Shown here: positions 62,916-64,000 of the stretch, piece after piece
How the letters are laid out: every line of letters starts with the position of its first letter
Position numbering within the stretch: the stretch's first letter is position 1
From: Neptunicella sp048268085
GTDB taxonomy: Bacteria > Pseudomonadota > Gammaproteobacteria > Enterobacterales > Alteromonadaceae
Reading direction: 5' to 3'
Assembly (NCBI RefSeq): GCF_048268085.1
Contig: NZ_JBLWWF010000009.1
Location: 80,806 to 144,805, forward strand
DNA length: 64,000 nt
Program-made: the position numbers and the translations under genes
The notes under the pieces: generated by a model
What the model was told of the DNA's origin: nothing
What the model saw: the letters and a program-made list of their open reading frames with translations, nothing else
Databases searched by the model: none

Positions 62916-63422
62916 CTATATCAATTCGCCTAACCATGGGAACGCGCACCAACCAAGCCAGCAAAAAAGCAATATCCTAAATACCAAAGAGTTGTTCAAA
63001 CTAGGTTTTCGGTAATTAACAATATAGGCTGCAATAAGTGAAACGATGAAAATGCCGTTAAACAAATACATAAACAGGGTGTGCTGTAAGCCCTGATATT
63101 GAATACCGTAATCGTAAGAAACAAACAAAAATATTAGTGAGAACAAAACCAGTAAAACGCTAACACCAGTAAATAAACGACTGATTTTGAAATTTTCATG
63201 TGCTGTTGAGCGCGCACTGAGCAAGAAAAGAAGCGCGTTGGGCAAAGAGGCTAATAACAACAATAATGGACCTGGTAAGGCTAAAGCATAAAGCATGAAT
63301 ACCGGAATAACTACGGTAAATGAATAAGGAGAGTAAATTTTGGGATATCCAGCAGTCATAGTAAGTGCGCCAGTGGAAAGAACCAAAAGAAATCCCAGGT
63401 AGATTTTTATTTTAATGCTCAT
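62916..63422 (-). CDS. Cassette inner-membrane protein
   Basis: A 168-residue protein with about five membrane helices (YLGFLLVLSTGALTM, VVIPVFMLYALALPGPLLLLLA and others). The ATG at 63422 has AGGA upstream. It occupies a cassette alone. Family not recognised. Confidence 0.68.
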   Translation of the reverse strand: MSIKIKIYLGFLLVLSTGALTMTAGYPKIYSPYSFTVVIPVFMLYALALPGPLLLLLASLPNALLFLLSARSTAHENFKISRLFTGVSVLLVLFSLIFLFVSYDYGIQYQGLQHTLFMYLFNGIFIVSLIAAYIVNYRKPSLNNSLVFRILLFCWLGWCAFPWLGELI

Positions 63423-63436
63423 GCGATCCTAAGTGG

Positions 63437-63535
63437 GTATAACGCCCGCGTCACAGGCCGAGGTAACTGGCGGCTTTTGTGCGCATGCACAAAAGGTGGC
63501 TGTTGCCGAAGGTCATGTGCATGCGCTTGTTAAAT
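63437..63535 (-). repeat. attC-like site 13
   Basis: GTATAACGCCCGCG at the left and GCATGCGCTTGTTAAAT at the right, 99 bases, with GCGCATGCAC and GTGCATGCGC arms. The right end GTTAAAT is a perfect GTTRRRY core. Confidence 0.82.
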
Positions 63536-64000
63536 TCATTGCTCTTGAATGGCATTTTCTTCCCAATATTGAGGGTTCGATAATACCTCATCAATTATAT
63601 CTTTATCTTTTAGAGCGATTACTTGAGGAGTTTTATAAAAGTTGTGCTTTGACTTCCAGCCTTCGAATTCAAAGTTTTCCTCATCAGCAGGAATAAAGCA
63701 GCCATCCAGATAAATATATGTTTTACCAGCTTCTATATGGCTCATCATGTTTTGCATACAATCAATCCAGTTATTTATATCCTCTAATTCAGGCTCTTTA
63801 CCGCTGTACCCCAGCAAGTCTTCTCTTGCTAACTCTTCCCATGTTTTATCTATCTCTTTCGCTTCTGCAAAAGTGAACGCCTTCCGACATTTAGTGCATG
63901 AAAAAAGCCAGCCACAACCACACCAAGGACAATCTAGCTGCCCAGGGTCACCAACTAAGGACTCTTCACATTTACAATGAGAAATAAGTTCATCATTTTT
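63536..64000 (-). CDS. Zinc-cluster cassette protein, 5' end outside window
   Basis: The frame is open from the right edge to the stop at 63536, giving at least 154 residues. The first part (near 63820-64000) has C-K-C, C-P-W-C-G-C and C-T-K-C clusters within about 30 residues, indicating a zinc-binding fold. The second part is helical and acidic (DINNWIDCMQNMMSHIEAG). Its true start and full function cannot be judged from this window. Confidence 0.68.
   Translation of the reverse strand, partial: KNDELISHCKCEESLVGDPGQLDCPWCGCGWLFSCTKCRKAFTFAEAKEIDKTWEELAREDLLGYSGKEPELEDINNWIDCMQNMMSHIEAGKTYIYLDGCFIPADEENFEFEGWKSKHNFYKTPQVIALKDKDIIDEVLSNPQYWEENAIQEQ

Larger units (their letters stand above)
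55282..64000 (-). mobile_element. Integron gene-cassette array (integrase not in window)
   Basis: From about 55.3 kb to the right edge, minus-strand genes alternate with attC-like sites. Each site has a TAACGC-type left end and a TTGTTA-type right end on the plus strand, with pairing inner arms. Twelve sites are seen, delimiting about 12 cassettes. On the minus strand the site nearest the next cassette reads GTTRRRY-like, so cassettes run right to left and attI/intI should lie beyond 64 kb. No integrase gene is present. The 52-55 kb genes have the same strand and style but no clear attC, and may be decayed cassettes. Confidence 0.85.

Noticed and set aside
55282..63535. Regularly spaced repeats suggesting a CRISPR array
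   Set aside because: Repeat units differ in length and sequence, have paired ends typical of attC, and the intervals are genes of variable length. No cas gene is present.

Overview
The window reads as a chromosome segment of a marine, glycan-degrading gammaproteobacterium, most likely in the Alteromonadales. Supporting signs are the gammaproteobacterial gene sets (orn, maoP next to ilvIH, a YeiH/LysR divergent pair, YafJ, SseA), a TonB-dependent polysaccharide utilisation locus, a MacAB-like exporter under sigma-54 control, and a chromosomal integron cassette array. Species cannot be assigned from the sequence alone.

Region 1 (1-0.8 kb): the 3' part of orn and two identical tRNA-Gly(GCC) genes. 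Region 2 (0.8-23.4 kb): a glycan utilisation locus. The minus strand carries an IclR-type regulator, three putative alpha-glycosidases from different families (GH27, GH97, GH31), a PEP-CTERM-like secreted protein, a giant modular beta-helix protein and a TonB-dependent receptor. The diverging plus strand carries a sodium:solute symporter, an FAD-dependent oxidoreductase and a 953-residue lipoprotein. The receptor would import oligosaccharides, the secreted and periplasmic enzymes would remove alpha-galactose-type residues, and the symporter would take up the sugar. No sulfatase is present.

Region 3 (23.7-25.8 kb): a solitary, visibly AT-rich AIPR-family gene (predicted phage defence). Region 4 (25.9-52.0 kb): mostly core and housekeeping genes. 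These include a YbaK-type deacylase, maoP, ilvIH, an S9 peptidase, a MITE-like element with 18-bp terminal inverted repeats, a glycosyltransferase, small stress-type proteins, a NtrY/NtrC-like two-component system diverging from a MacA/ATPase/FtsX-type exporter, a YeiH/LysR pair, amidotransferases, a racemase-like protein, GNAT enzymes and a sulfurtransferase. The intergenic region between the two-component system and the exporter holds three 16-bp TGT-N10-ACA palindromes upstream of a -24/-12 promoter.

Region 5 (52-64 kb): small accessory genes, nearly all on the minus strand. From about 55.3 kb to the right edge they are separated by attC-like sites, giving an integron cassette array whose integrase is not in the window and, from cassette orientation, should lie to the right. 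Most cassettes hold one small gene. One long cassette (57.17-60.28 kb) holds a three-gene operon: a DNA methyltransferase, a DUF262 protein and a HEPN-type predicted RNase. It looks like a modification-linked defence system and is the best candidate here for a poorly described biological system.
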